64,000 nt of DNA from Paulinella micropora (GCA_019918135.1 WBZZ01004602.1:1-64000), one strand, 5' to 3'. Shown: positions 9,291 through 19,140, numbered from the stretch's first letter. The notes: generated by a model not told the origin, from the letters alone. Numbers and translations: made by a program.

Positions 9291-10346
9291 TTAGAACAAA
9301 CTGCCCCCCCGCTCCCCCTTTAGCCCGCGCGAGCGGGCTGTACGTGCGCGCTTGGTGGCTGGTGCCAAGGGCGCGGGGGTAGACAAAAGTACACAGCCGG
9401 CGTTGAGTCTCGCGTAATTTAGGGACGCTTGTGGTTCCCAGTGGTCCTTTGCTGCCTTGTAGCTTTCCACCGAGGCGAGCGCAGAGTCGCCCCAATCGCC
9501 GCTACCGCCCGCCACGTACAGCTGCTGTCGGTAGACAAAGGCAGAAGCGCCGGTGCGTGCCTCCCCCAAGCTCGCCACCGACTTCCACTTGCGGGTCCGG
9601 GGGTCGAAGCGTTCGACTACACCTAGCACCTCCTCGTGAGTTGGGGTAAACAGAGTCCCGCCTATGGCATAGAGACAGTTGTGCAGAACCGCCGTCGTCA
9701 GGTCGTGGCGGGCTCGATTGAGGCTGGGGGCGAAGAACCACTTGTTCTGCTTTGGGCAATACTTCTCTACCGTCGTGCAGCTGCTGTCGTCTGTACGTCC
9801 ACCCACGAGATACAGCTCACCGCCGAGTGCAGCTAAGCGGGCTTCCCGTCGAACTCGGTTAGGGGGGCTCAGCGTTCGCCACTCGTTCTTAGCCTCGTCG
9901 TAGACATACAGCGAGGCTTTGCCGGGCGGACTATCCGTGACCACATAGAGCAAACCGTCAAGGGCCACGCCGGTGAGATCCCCGTACGTCCAGGGCAGGG
10001 TCGTTCTGATTTCCCAGCTGCGGCCATACGAGTCGTAGCACTCGACAAGGCGCGACGGGACATAATCAAACGGGCCTGGTTCCTGAGTGGGAAGGTGGCC
10101 CTCGATGCCACCAACGCAAAACAGCTTGCCTCCCACGGTCAGCAAGAGCTGGTCAGCTCTGCCGGTAGGCAGAGCGAGCTGCGACAGGCCCCACTTGTGC
10201 CCGTCAAACACTTCGGCCGAGTTGTTGCCTGGTCCCAAACCACCCAGCACCATCACGCCTCCGGTTTGTCCGCCGGGTTCGAGGGTGGACGAGGCATCAT
10301 CGCCGTCGGTAGCAGCAGCTGTCCGTCGGGGCTTGGAACGTGACAT
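9291..10346 (-). CDS. Kelch-repeat protein
   Basis: 351 residues from the ATG at 10346. The N-terminus is basic (SRSKPRR). At least five kelch blades follow, each with the double-glycine turn and a later aromatic: CVGGIEGH, YLVGGRTDD, YAIGGTLF, YVAGGSGDW, plus a first blade at MVLGGLGPG. Kelch propellers usually bind partner proteins, often as adaptors of cullin ubiquitin ligases. No BTB or F-box domain is visible here. The last residues are encoded partly by an AGCCCGC palindrome (9322-9339), so the present C-terminus was altered by that element. Confidence 0.88.
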   Translation of the reverse strand: MSRSKPRRTAAATDGDDASSTLEPGGQTGGVMVLGGLGPGNNSAEVFDGHKWGLSQLALPTGRADQLLLTVGGKLFCVGGIEGHLPTQEPGPFDYVPSRLVECYDSYGRSWEIRTTLPWTYGDLTGVALDGLLYVVTDSPPGKASLYVYDEAKNEWRTLSPPNRVRREARLAALGGELYLVGGRTDDSSCTTVEKYCPKQNKWFFAPSLNRARHDLTTAVLHNCLYAIGGTLFTPTHEEVLGVVERFDPRTRKWKSVASLGEARTGASAFVYRQQLYVAGGSGDWGDSALASVESYKAAKDHWEPQASLNYARLNAGCVLLSTPAPLAPATKRARTARSRGLKGERGGSLF

Positions 10347-10701
10347 GGCTAACAGCAGAGGAGAAAGAGACAGAGGGGGGGGGAGAGTTTATATGGATTG
10401 CAGATAGGCAGATAAGAAAAAAATAAACAAGAGTTGAGGCCCCCCCCCCCTTCCCGAAGATGAAAATCTGCAAATTGTGGCATGGGCACAGTGTCCGAGC
10501 TTTTGTTCTCCTGGTGCAACAGGGGGGGGCGCCCCCCCCCTTGGTCGCACGCGCAGTGTCTTGTGGGGGGGCGCCCCCCCCTTTGGTTCCTCCTTTTTTG
10601 CGCACTAGTTTTAGTGAGATGATCGTGGCTAGAACTAGAAACTCCTAGCGAAAAAAGAGAGAGAGAGAGAGAGTTGTGTTTTGTGTGGCAAAGTGCTCTA
10701 A
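10347..10701. promoter_or_regulatory. Divergent promoter region with CAAATTGTGG box and two G/C hairpins
   Basis: Separates the divergent starts at 10346 and 10702. TTTATATGG near 10388 is a TATA-like element for the kelch gene. CAAATTGTGG at about 10470-10479 repeats the box upstream of the gene at 1290-1847. G-run/C-run hairpins lie at about 10520-10542 and 10564-10582. A GA dinucleotide tract at 10655-10673 precedes the plus gene. Confidence 0.4.
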
Positions 10702-12135
10702 ATGAGAAAAGGTGGACGGCACAACCGCAAGAAGAAAAAGAAGACGAGTAAGAGCCCAGCGGCGTTTGGGCCTGGGCAGGCTTATGAGCCGGTGGACTTG
10801 GGTGGGTTAGCTCAGCTGGCTGTGCTGACAGAGGCGCAGAACAACCGCTATGGTGACAACGACAAATTGTATCTCAGAGATCACACGACCAGGACGGGCC
10901 TAATGCTGCGCGGGTTGTGTCCCAGATTGTCGGAGCCGGAGGTCGAGCAAAAGCTTTCGCGCGTGAGCCTGGAAGTCACGTGTTGCGCCATAAGCCCCAC
11001 GACTATGAAGACGTTGTGCCAAGGCTTCCAGTTGCTACCACGGGTGTTGGCGCAGGTGTTGGCAGCCACGTGCCGGCGCCCCGCCGGCGCGCTTTCGTCG
11101 GAGGACAATGCCTTTTTCTTGGGGCTTTTGCCGCACCAAGACTGGACCGCAGAGCAGCAGCAGAATGCGTTTGCGCCGCTGGCCCTAGACATTAAGACGT
11201 GTGAGCTGCTGGTCAGGCTTGCTTGCATAGAGCCCATCCGAGTCAGCTTCCGGCACGACCCGACGAGTATGGAGCGGGGAGTGCTGCTGCCTCCGCAGCA
11301 CGGCCCGCTGCGGGGGGCTTGCCAGCTGAACCTCACTGCCTTTCTGGCCGTAGTCGTTAAGATCTACCATAATGTGCAAGCCAACGTGGAGCTGCTGGAA
11401 GTGCACGTGAACCTGGCGGAGGATCTGGCGCGGAGAGGGGTGCGACGGGCCTGGGACTGGCTGGCGCGGAAGACGCCGCCGGGAGAGCAAGCAGACCCTT
11501 GGTTCCTAGAGAAGCTGTTGTTTGCTCCGGCTGGCCAGCCCCAGTCCGAAGTGCAGAGGGGTTTTGTCAGGGAGATAGCCGCTTGTTTCCGCGAGGAGGA
11601 AAGGCCAAGCTACGGCAAGGCGAAGCTGCTGATGCGCATATTGTGGCAACATCTGCTCTCTCCTCCCCAGGGTGAGGGCGCTGGTGCGGAGGACTGCCGA
11701 AGCGTGGAGTTAAGCCTGTACGTCCCGCAGATCTGTCATTTCTGTGTGCAGAGCAGCACGCAAGACTTTTTGAAGCGCGGGGTCCGCGGCCAGGGCCGCT
11801 TCCGCGCCACGACGAGGCTGTCTCCGTGCTGCCTTGGTACCCCCGAGTGCGACAGGGATGTCTGCCGGAGCCTAGGGGCGTCGGTGTGCAAGAAGGCCCC
11901 TACGCTCTGCCGTCTGTTGGCCAGCGAAGCTGAGGCCAGGCTTGCGTCTGCGGTGGTAGGCGTGTCGAGCGAGGCGGACAGTGGCAACCGCGCGGTGCTG
12001 GCCCTCGGGGCTTTCCAGAGACAGTTTCTACTGACGGCTCCTGTCCGACAGCAAAGAGTGGCCGCCAGCCTCCTTCGCCCCGGGGGGCATGCCGGGGGGC
12101 ATGCTGCTCCCCAAGCCCCCCTGCTCCCCTTGTAG
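10702..12135 (+). CDS. Basic-tailed protein with Cys cluster, function unknown
   Basis: 477 residues. The N-terminus is very basic (RHNRKKKKKTSK), a likely nuclear or nucleic-acid-binding tail. The middle is mainly helical. Near residues 345-420 there is a cluster of cysteines (CHFC, then PCC, PECDRDVC and further Cys) that could bind zinc. The last 15 codons run through two GGGGGGCATG repeats, the same hairpin half found in the twin-palindrome elements, so the tail is probably an acquired extension. I do not recognise a family. Confidence 0.75.
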   Translation: MRKGGRHNRKKKKKTSKSPAAFGPGQAYEPVDLGGLAQLAVLTEAQNNRYGDNDKLYLRDHTTRTGLMLRGLCPRLSEPEVEQKLSRVSLEVTCCAISPTTMKTLCQGFQLLPRVLAQVLAATCRRPAGALSSEDNAFFLGLLPHQDWTAEQQQNAFAPLALDIKTCELLVRLACIEPIRVSFRHDPTSMERGVLLPPQHGPLRGACQLNLTAFLAVVVKIYHNVQANVELLEVHVNLAEDLARRGVRRAWDWLARKTPPGEQADPWFLEKLLFAPAGQPQSEVQRGFVREIAACFREEERPSYGKAKLLMRILWQHLLSPPQGEGAGAEDCRSVELSLYVPQICHFCVQSSTQDFLKRGVRGQGRFRATTRLSPCCLGTPECDRDVCRSLGASVCKKAPTLCRLLASEAEARLASAVVGVSSEADSGNRAVLALGAFQRQFLLTAPVRQQRVAASLLRPGGHAGGHAAPQAPLLPL

Positions 12136-12156
12136 CCCACGAGAAAGTATTGTTCC

Positions 12157-12167
12157 TTTTATTAAAA
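12157..12167. terminator. A/T 3'-end motif
   Basis: TTTTATTAAAA about 20 bases after the stop of the preceding gene, with a pyrimidine tract beyond it leading into the next gene. Confidence 0.4.
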
Positions 12168-12220
12168 ACTCGACCTTTGTCTTACTTCTTCTCCCTTTCT
12201 TTCTCTCTTGTAAAAGGCAA

Positions 12221-14101
12221 ATGCCAAGGGCATTTAAGTTACCTAGCTCGGACTCTAGCGCTTTAATCCAGTCGTTTCTGGGAATCGATGAAATACCACA
12301 GTTTCAAGCCGCCTGGCCCGGCGAATACCGCCGGCCAGAGTCGAAGGAGTCCAAAGTCGCGCGGCCCAACGACGTGCTAGCGTACCTTTGCGCGGGCGCC
12401 AAGGTGGATAACGGAGTGCTGACGGAGATGGTAAGCGCCGCGAGAAGCTACCGCCGAGATGCGAATAGCCACATTAGATTCACCCCCCTGTGGTCTCCGG
12501 CGCCCGGCTCTGCTGCCCGCGGCACATTGACCCCAGCTGTGTACTGGAGGTCACTGGCAACGACGGTCGCGCTCATCCGGGCCGGTCATCGCGACCGAGT
12601 GCTCGCAAGCCTAGTCCTAGCAGCGGACGGCGCGGGCGTTCCCCCGCGCCGACACTTCACGGTCCTGACCCCGCGCGAAAGTGGTTATTTTCCTTTTAGC
12701 TCTGGAGCCTGGCCCCTCGTGAGCATCAGGCATCTGTGCCTGCACAACCTAACGTTTGAGCTAACAAGGAAGGAGATCTTTAGGATTTGTAACGACAGGG
12801 TGGGCGACCTCCGCCTTCTCAAAACCAGGGTGACGCCCCGGGGGGCGGCCAACTTTTACGTGGTGGACGGCAAGGAGCTTCATACGTGTATTTTCACCAT
12901 GTGTCCTAGTGACGCAGAGGGCGCACGCCGTAGACGCGTGCTCAAGCTGACAATCAGGGACTGCCCAGAATTGAAGCGTGTAGAGGTATCTGCGCCGTTT
13001 CCTCGGACCCTAGAACTGTACGTGTGTGCCTGGAAATCATTTCCAGGCGTAGATGAGTTGTTTGTGGCTGTCGGGGGGCGGGCGCGCGTTATATTGCAGA
13101 ATTACCCCGCCAAGAAACTTGGCATTGGCCGCAGCACTCAGCCAGGGAGTGTGCCGCTGACAGGCCTAGAGTTGGAGGTGGTTGAGAGCGGCGTGCAAGA
13201 AACGAAATTGGATCTAGACGGCGAGTCGCTGGACATTGTTTCTATGCGTTTGAAGCAGTTACCAAAGCTTGAGCGCGTCGAACTGAGCCTTGCCTGTGTT
13301 CGGACTCGTCTATTCTCTGCAAACTTAGAGGCCTGCCGCCGACTATCGAAGCTGGAATTCCCAGAAAAACTTAAATACAAGGGACTCTCGGTTAGCGCCG
13401 TGTTTTTAGCATGCCTCCGCCAGCTCCGGCTGCCCGCCGGCTGGCGGACGGCTGGTGGTTGCTACAGCGTGGTTGTCGACAGCTGTGCACAGCTTGAGCA
13501 CATCGCGCTGGGCGGGCCCGACCTGTCCCGGGCTACTGCCGCGGCACCCGCGGCAGTAGCCCGGACGGAGCCTTACCGTATAGTAGACATTCGCGTTGCG
13601 AACTGTGCCGGCCTTGTGCGCGTAGACACCAACGAATGGGCCGCGGAGTTGAAGAAGGGGACCGCAACCCTCGCCCCAATCCAGCCGCCGGGATCTGGTA
13701 GCACGTCGGGCACGGCGCTGCCGAACTTCAGGTTGATCATCGACGACTGCCCGGAGTTAAAGGAAATCTGCTTACAGCACCTGTTCGTGAAGGGCAGTGG
13801 CGGGCTAACGCAGCAGCTGGACGAGATAGAGATAGCGATAACTGGCTGTCCCAAGCTCGAGAAGATCCAGCTGCCCGGCGGGCTGAGTGCGCGCAGTGCC
13901 ACCCTGCGCTTGGACAAAGCCCCGGAATTCTTTCATGAGCTCCTGCCCGCCAACTGGCGAATCGACGAAGAAGTGGAGATCATTCTTCCTTATCTTACGC
14001 GGCGCGAGGTCCGTGTGCAGTGTCGGGGCTTACGCATTTTAGTCAGAGGTCTAAGAGAAGGCGGCGGAACAGATTCAGAAGACTCTATTACAGATTCTTA
14101 A
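12221..14101 (+). CDS. Leucine-rich-repeat-like solenoid protein
   Basis: 626 residues from the ATG at 12221; the frame is open further upstream, but that part overlaps the previous gene and the A/T motif. The C-terminal two-thirds repeat an irregular motif of the form hydrophobic-strand, D/N-CPELKxI-xLP: RDCPELKRVEV, VANCAGLVRVD, DDCPELKEICL, TGCPKLEKIQLP. This recalls BspA-type or cysteine-containing leucine-rich repeats and predicts a curved solenoid for protein binding. No F-box is evident at the N-terminus. The next gene has the same motif, so the pair looks like an old tandem duplication. The end is acidic and serine-rich. Confidence 0.75.
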   Translation: MPRAFKLPSSDSSALIQSFLGIDEIPQFQAAWPGEYRRPESKESKVARPNDVLAYLCAGAKVDNGVLTEMVSAARSYRRDANSHIRFTPLWSPAPGSAARGTLTPAVYWRSLATTVALIRAGHRDRVLASLVLAADGAGVPPRRHFTVLTPRESGYFPFSSGAWPLVSIRHLCLHNLTFELTRKEIFRICNDRVGDLRLLKTRVTPRGAANFYVVDGKELHTCIFTMCPSDAEGARRRRVLKLTIRDCPELKRVEVSAPFPRTLELYVCAWKSFPGVDELFVAVGGRARVILQNYPAKKLGIGRSTQPGSVPLTGLELEVVESGVQETKLDLDGESLDIVSMRLKQLPKLERVELSLACVRTRLFSANLEACRRLSKLEFPEKLKYKGLSVSAVFLACLRQLRLPAGWRTAGGCYSVVVDSCAQLEHIALGGPDLSRATAAAPAAVARTEPYRIVDIRVANCAGLVRVDTNEWAAELKKGTATLAPIQPPGSGSTSGTALPNFRLIIDDCPELKEICLQHLFVKGSGGLTQQLDEIEIAITGCPKLEKIQLPGGLSARSATLRLDKAPEFFHELLPANWRIDEEVEIILPYLTRREVRVQCRGLRILVRGLREGGGTDSEDSITDS

Positions 14102-14251
14102 CTAATAAAAAAAATCGCCGCTTTTTTCTTGGTCGCGCCTGATCCATAGCGCGGAAGGAGAGAGGGAGAAGGGGGACAGGAAAGCGCTTCCTCTCACACC
14201 CCCGCCCCCCCCCCTCCCCCCTTGCGTTCTCTCCCCCCCCCCCGTCACGGA

Positions 14252-14257
14252 TATATA
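14252..14257 (+). promoter_or_regulatory. TATA-like box
   Basis: TATATA about 55 bases before an ATG at 14310, followed by a purine tract. Spacing is right for a TATA-driven transcript with a short leader. Confidence 0.4.
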
Positions 14258-14467
14258 GTACAAGAGAGATAAAGAGAGAGAGAGAGGCAGGTACGACAGG
14301 CAGGCGCGCATGAACAACGGAGACGATCTTCTCTTGCTTGACGTGGCTCAGCGCTTTCGGGTGCTTTTTCCAGAGCATGCACGCTCCGTGCAGGAGATTT
14401 TGAGTTCGGGGCAGGAGCTTGACGTTCTCGGACGAGAGGACGAGTGTGTTAAAAGCTCAAGCGTTAC

Positions 14468-15721
14468 ATGGAACGCCCTCCCGCTGCTCAAGCTACCACC
14501 GCTGGGGTTAAGTCGAGCCCAAACCCCCGCAGGGATTGGCTTATGTTGAAGAGCTTCGGGCGGGGCTATGGGGCCTATCAGTTCTTGCGTTCAAGACCTG
14601 CTAGCCCCTACGCCGAAATCCTGAGGCTGGCACAAGAGTTCCTCGCAACAGAGTGCTCGACAGAAGAAGCAGAAGAGTGCCGAGATTTCGAGCGGCATTG
14701 CAGCCAAGAGCAAGAGCAAGGCAAGGCCGGCCAAGGCCAGTCAGCTAAGGGTGGGGCCGTGGCGGTTTCGGAGCAGGCGATCAGCACCTGGCTGAAAAAA
14801 CCTGGTAAGGGCAGCTCTGTGGTCACGGCCTTTTTAATAGGTGCTCTTTCTTTGCTAGAAGCTGCCGGAGGGGCTGCCCTGCGCACAGACAGGGGCCGCG
14901 CCGCCCCTGCCAGCGCAGGGCAGGCGCGGGCGGGGCTGCCTGCGCTGCCCTGTAGAGACTTGTGTTTTCACGGGGCTACCCTGAGGTTACCTCGGTTTAA
15001 AAATATTGAATTTAATCAGCTCCCGACCAAGAGGCTTTCTTTCCGGAACACTAGCCTTGATCTGGGGGGAGAGAATCGACTGAAATTGAACCGCTGCTCG
15101 GTGCTTGAAGATTTCGTCTTCAAGCAGTCGACTCCGCGCAGTGGCACCGTGCCGATCCCCGCCGAGTTCGAAATCGAGTTTCAAGACTGCCACGTCTTGC
15201 GAAGCATTTATACCGCCAGTCACAAAAAAACAAATATTGAGGTGACGCTTGTCAACTCTGGCCAGCTCGGCACGGGGCTGGAGGTCCGTGCAAAGGAAAA
15301 CCTGAAACTTTCGTTCGACAGCAACTCCGCGCTGGAGGCTAAAATCTCGCTTCAGAGAAAAATGAGCAAAAAGCTGGAGTTGCACTACCTCAACAGCGAG
15401 AATTTGAGAACGCTAAGTCTTAGTTCCTTGGCCCGAGGCCTGGATTGCTTGGTAGTCCGTGTCCAGAACTGCGAGAACTTCACAGAGATTAAGCTGTCGC
15501 CTAGGCCAGGCTCGAGCATGGCAAAAGAGTTTAAGCTGGAAATTGACTCGTGTACGCGTGTACAGACGTTTACACTACCGGACGCTTTGCCGGGGGGTGC
15601 GAGCGTGACCTTTAACAATTGTCCTTCACTCGCTGACATAGTCCAGCCAGCTGGGCGGCAAGCCGCTCAGCGGGTCAAAATTGAGGTTACCAATTGTCCA
15701 AGCTTTTCCGGCTTGCGCTAG
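14468..15721 (+). CDS. Leucine-rich-repeat-like solenoid protein, second copy
   Basis: 417 residues from the ATG at 14468. An overlapping open stretch at 14310-14549, directly behind the TATA box, may be the original 5' part in another frame, so the N-terminus is uncertain. Residues about 175 onward repeat the motif seen in the preceding gene: LNRCSVLEDFVF, EFQDCHVLRSI, NNCPSLADIV, TNCPSFSGL. The middle has a Gly/Ala/Gln-rich, low-complexity linker. A partner-binding solenoid is inferred. Either one interruption or an unusual 5' arrangement is present. Confidence 0.65.
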   Translation: MERPPAAQATTAGVKSSPNPRRDWLMLKSFGRGYGAYQFLRSRPASPYAEILRLAQEFLATECSTEEAEECRDFERHCSQEQEQGKAGQGQSAKGGAVAVSEQAISTWLKKPGKGSSVVTAFLIGALSLLEAAGGAALRTDRGRAAPASAGQARAGLPALPCRDLCFHGATLRLPRFKNIEFNQLPTKRLSFRNTSLDLGGENRLKLNRCSVLEDFVFKQSTPRSGTVPIPAEFEIEFQDCHVLRSIYTASHKKTNIEVTLVNSGQLGTGLEVRAKENLKLSFDSNSALEAKISLQRKMSKKLELHYLNSENLRTLSLSSLARGLDCLVVRVQNCENFTEIKLSPRPGSSMAKEFKLEIDSCTRVQTFTLPDALPGGASVTFNNCPSLADIVQPAGRQAAQRVKIEVTNCPSFSGLR

Positions 15722-15810
15722 CGCACGCTTTTAATAATGATTTAGCACTCTAAGTTGCAAAAGCACGCGCCACATGGACCATTAGAAGTCTTTGACTGTG
15801 GTGGTGGTGG

Positions 15811-16908
15811 TCACCTACGCTTCCGACTTGACGTACCTCCAAATCTCGCTTCATGCAAGGCCTCGTCGAGCCTCGTTAAGAACCCATTTAGTTTGTCTTC
15901 GATGCTGGTCATTCTCTTGTCCTGTGCGGAATTTATCTTGTCGAGCTTTGTTTGAAATTGAGATGCCTGCGCATCCAACGCCTCATTAAACTCTGCCCGC
16001 ATTTTGGCCTCCAGCTCGTGAAAGACCCTCTCCTCGAGCGCCGCAAGCCTTTTTTTAGTCCCGCCTAGGTTCACCGGCTCGGGAGCTGTGTGCTGACGTA
16101 GTGCCTGAGGCAGTTGATATTTCAATTCTTTTTTTTCTGCTGCCAACCGTAGTTGTCGCAGCAAAAGCTGGCGCGCCGGCGTATTCAAGGAAGCTGCACT
16201 TTCGGACATGAACGCAGGAATCGAAATTCTGGGCTGATGGCCACGCATGTTTGTTAAGGCTTTGTACATGGTTTCGAGCACGACGTCCCCGACTTCTTCC
16301 CTTGTAAGCTCGTCGTGCAAAGCGACCTTTATGCCTTGCTGGCTTACTGCGCGTTTTTCTCTTGCGCCAGGCCTCAAATAAACAGCACCCGGGGTGTTGC
16401 TGGTGTCCTTGCTGCCTGGGTGGTAATATGTTAGGGATGGTTCCAGATAGGAAGGGAAAGACAACAAGCAACTGCCTTTGGTAGCGAGTTCTTTCAGAGA
16501 TTGATGGAATGACCTAAGGCTCGAGCTTTCTCTGTTCTTTGCAAACGCGAGCAACAGATGCGGATCATGATCGCGGTAAGGGTACTTGATTGTGTCATAT
16601 CCGCGAAACCGGACTCGAAACGCAATTTCCAGCAGGGCGCGGGTAATGTCATCAGACTCGATTTCTACTGGAGTGAATTTGTCCTCGTCGTCAGTAGAGA
16701 ACCCGTCCCCGAATTCGACATACTGCTCCTCGCGTTCTGGAGGTCCAGCATGGCAAATGAATAGTATGACGGGGTTTCGGATTAAGAAAAGCGTTTTGGG
16801 CTCTTTCTTTTGTTTTGCTACTACTAGAGCCTTCTTGAAAGCTCCGACTGGGAGGGGCTGGAGCTTCACAAAAACCTTCCCGTCAGAAACCTCCTCGTCG
16901 TCTGCCAT
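15811..16908 (-). CDS. Unknown protein with C-terminal coiled coil
   Basis: 365 residues. The first half is a mixed alpha/beta domain with no family I recognise; it includes a short acidic patch (GFSTDDEDKF). From about residue 275 the sequence becomes a long heptad helix (KKRLAALEERVFHELEAKM and onward) ending in a basic RKRR, so a rod or oligomerisation segment is likely. The plus-strand neighbour ends about 90 bases away (convergent). A TATA box sits 20 bases upstream of the ATG. Confidence 0.75.
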   Translation of the reverse strand: MADDEEVSDGKVFVKLQPLPVGAFKKALVVAKQKKEPKTLFLIRNPVILFICHAGPPEREEQYVEFGDGFSTDDEDKFTPVEIESDDITRALLEIAFRVRFRGYDTIKYPYRDHDPHLLLAFAKNRESSSLRSFHQSLKELATKGSCLLSFPSYLEPSLTYYHPGSKDTSNTPGAVYLRPGAREKRAVSQQGIKVALHDELTREEVGDVVLETMYKALTNMRGHQPRISIPAFMSESAASLNTPARQLLLRQLRLAAEKKELKYQLPQALRQHTAPEPVNLGGTKKRLAALEERVFHELEAKMRAEFNEALDAQASQFQTKLDKINSAQDKRMTSIEDKLNGFLTRLDEALHEARFGGTSSRKRR

Positions 16909-16927
16909 GACTTTGTCTTTTTTCTCT

Positions 16928-16936
16928 TTATATATA
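16928..16936 (-). promoter_or_regulatory. TATA-like box close to the start codon
   Basis: TATATATAAA on the minus strand, only about 20 bases before the ATG at 16908. Such short spacing implies a very short leader, as seen at the gene starting at 53148. Confidence 0.5.
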
Positions 16937-16950
16937 CAGCCAAGATACCT

Positions 16951-19140
16951 TCAGCTAAACACAGATTTTTTCTTTCCCTCCTTCTTTCCCTCCCCCCCAA
17001 CTCTAGCCTGATTAATCGAGACCGACCCCCCCCCCCCTCCCCCCTCCCCCGCGCCGCTGTCGCCACATACGCCGGGGGTCGCGCCCGACGACGACGTCGT
17101 CGTAGGTGGGGGCAAGCTCGTACACAAGGCAAAGAGCTGTGCCGTCCCATTGTCCGTGCACTTCCTCGCGTCGACTTCCTCCAGCTCCTTCCAGCAGGCC
17201 AGGGCGTCGACCACGAGCGCTACTCTGACGGAGCGTTCCTCCTGCAACCAGGCCCTCAGCAAGGCCTTGCAAGGTTCGGCCCTTTCCGTCGGCCGGCAGG
17301 CGCGCGCGTCGTCGTCGCCCGCCAAGCGCACGGCCTCTTCTTGTTCCGCCGTACTGCGGCACGCCTGTAGCGGCGTGGCCCCAAACAACGAGACCTCGCG
17401 GTGGGCGTAGGACTTGCCCTCTTGGCGCCATTTGCCGGGCAAGGCGCCCTTGACTAGGACCGAGCGGCCGTCCACTCGAAAGCGCAGTGCACGGGTATAC
17501 TCCCGGCAGAAACACACGCCATTGATAACAGAGGAGGGCGGCAGCACACACAGGCGCTCCGCCGCTTCGAAGAAGTCGGGCCGCCCCGCTTGGTCCGCCC
17601 GTGCGACGCGGACGCTGGCGGGAAGCTCTTGCAAACGCTCCGAGGCCTTGGCCTCCAGGCACGTGAGCTTGCTCATTGTCCACAACGCGTCGCTGGCGAG
17701 CCGCACAAGCGTCAGCCCACGCAACAGCGGCTCTGCCCCGTCGAAATACAAGGCCGCCGCCGATCCGATCACGGGCATGAACAGCCTGCCCGTTTTCTGG
17801 TTGCGCAACAATTTGAGTCTGCCCGAGAAGTAGTAGGAGTGCGCGCTCGAGTCTGCTGAAACCGACAGCCAGCTGGCGACGACGGAGCGGTAGCCGCGCA
17901 CGTGTCTGTCGGCCAGACCTACGCCAGGTAGCACAGGGAACACTGCCAGCTTCTTGCGCTCTGTCTCGTCGTCGCCCTGCAACAAAAAGGCCTCGCGGTC
18001 CTTGGTTTTGGGCGCTTTGGTGACAGGGCACAGAAACACGGAACAGGCCGGCAGAGAGGTTCGGTACAGCTTGACCAACTGCTCGGGCGCGTAGTCCCCG
18101 GCCTCGGCCCACAGCCGGGCAATTTGGTACAGTATCCGCAGCCAGCGCTGGCGTAACACCATGTTCGCGCCGGCGTCAATCAACTGGTTCTGCAACTGCA
18201 TCGCGGGTACCAGGGCCGCGGTCAGAGCGCGAATCTGCGTTACGAAGGGGGCCGACGCCATGGCGCAAACCGCGCCCGCCGCTTGCAAACACGCGGAGGC
18301 TACGTACAGGTTTGCGTAGAGCCCCGCGGAACGCTTGAGCAGTTTCCGCAGCTCCTCTGATACCTCCACGCGCGGTTCCCACTCCAGCAGGTCCCTGAAT
18401 TCCTTGATGCGCGCCTTCAGCGCTGCCAAGCTCTTGGTCGTTAAGAACATCTCGATCGTTTCGGCAAAGGCGTCCAGCTGCTCCCTGGAGCCCGCGACGC
18501 TGAAGGTCTGGGTCTCTACGATCTTGCGCCTCTTGGCGGACCCCGCCGCGCCCCCTCGTCTTGCACGGACGGGGAGCGCCGCGGGGGCGGAGGGCGCCCG
18601 TGCGATACTGTGCGCCAGCCCATCCGCCGCCCGGACGACGCGCGAGAAGGGGTGCAGGTGAGCGACGAGGCCGAGCGCTATGGGGTCACTTCTGGCCAAC
18701 TCCTCGTCGGGGACCATGGTATAAGACAGCTGCAGGCCCATGCTCAAGAGCCCGTCCAGGTGGCTGAAGCGCTCGGTCGCGCTAGCCAGCGCCGTCATCA
18801 GCAGGGCCAGGTCATCTAGCAGCGCACACACCCCCCAGCACCCCCTGACGACTGACACCTCGTATGTTTCCAGCCTGGACGCTAAAGCGCGCAGCCTGGT
18901 GACTGTCGAGTCGGAGGCGGCGCCTTGTTCCGAGTCCTGCCCGCGGCACCAGTGCAAAAAATCCTCCCTGCCGAGCAGGCTTCTAAGCAGCGGCGCGGTC
19001 TGTCTAGCCCACGGCCTGGCCCCCAGGGTGTCGTCGTCGTCCCGGCGGATTTCTTGCTCGAGGCTGCCTAGGTCCAAGCCCAGCTCTGGCAAGGGCTCGT
19101 CGTCTGCGCCCGGCCCTTCCGCGACAAACTCGATGGGCAT
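16951..19140 (-). CDS. Large unknown protein
   Basis: 729 residues from the ATG at 19140; the frame is open 17 codons further up without a better start. The N-terminus is acidic. The centre is strongly helical, with a basic patch GSAKRRKIVE at about 215-225 that could be a nuclear signal. The last 50 residues run through a G-rich homopolymer (a poly-Gly tail) and a lysine-rich end, so the true C-terminus may lie earlier. No catalytic motif is recognised. It lies head-to-tail with the gene at 15811-16908, about 40 bases apart. Confidence 0.75.
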   Translation of the reverse strand: MPIEFVAEGPGADDEPLPELGLDLGSLEQEIRRDDDDTLGARPWARQTAPLLRSLLGREDFLHWCRGQDSEQGAASDSTVTRLRALASRLETYEVSVVRGCWGVCALLDDLALLMTALASATERFSHLDGLLSMGLQLSYTMVPDEELARSDPIALGLVAHLHPFSRVVRAADGLAHSIARAPSAPAALPVRARRGGAAGSAKRRKIVETQTFSVAGSREQLDAFAETIEMFLTTKSLAALKARIKEFRDLLEWEPRVEVSEELRKLLKRSAGLYANLYVASACLQAAGAVCAMASAPFVTQIRALTAALVPAMQLQNQLIDAGANMVLRQRWLRILYQIARLWAEAGDYAPEQLVKLYRTSLPACSVFLCPVTKAPKTKDREAFLLQGDDETERKKLAVFPVLPGVGLADRHVRGYRSVVASWLSVSADSSAHSYYFSGRLKLLRNQKTGRLFMPVIGSAAALYFDGAEPLLRGLTLVRLASDALWTMSKLTCLEAKASERLQELPASVRVARADQAGRPDFFEAAERLCVLPPSSVINGVCFCREYTRALRFRVDGRSVLVKGALPGKWRQEGKSYAHREVSLFGATPLQACRSTAEQEEAVRLAGDDDARACRPTERAEPCKALLRAWLQEERSVRVALVVDALACWKELEEVDARKCTDNGTAQLFALCTSLPPPTTTSSSGATPGVCGDSGAGEGGGGGGSVSINQARVGGEGKKEGKKKSVFS

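Noticed and set aside
17012-18112. 366-codon open frame overlapping the large minus-strand gene in another frame
   Set aside because: GC-rich shadow frame with Arg/Gly-rich low-complexity sequence; the 729-residue frame is more protein-like and has a proper start.
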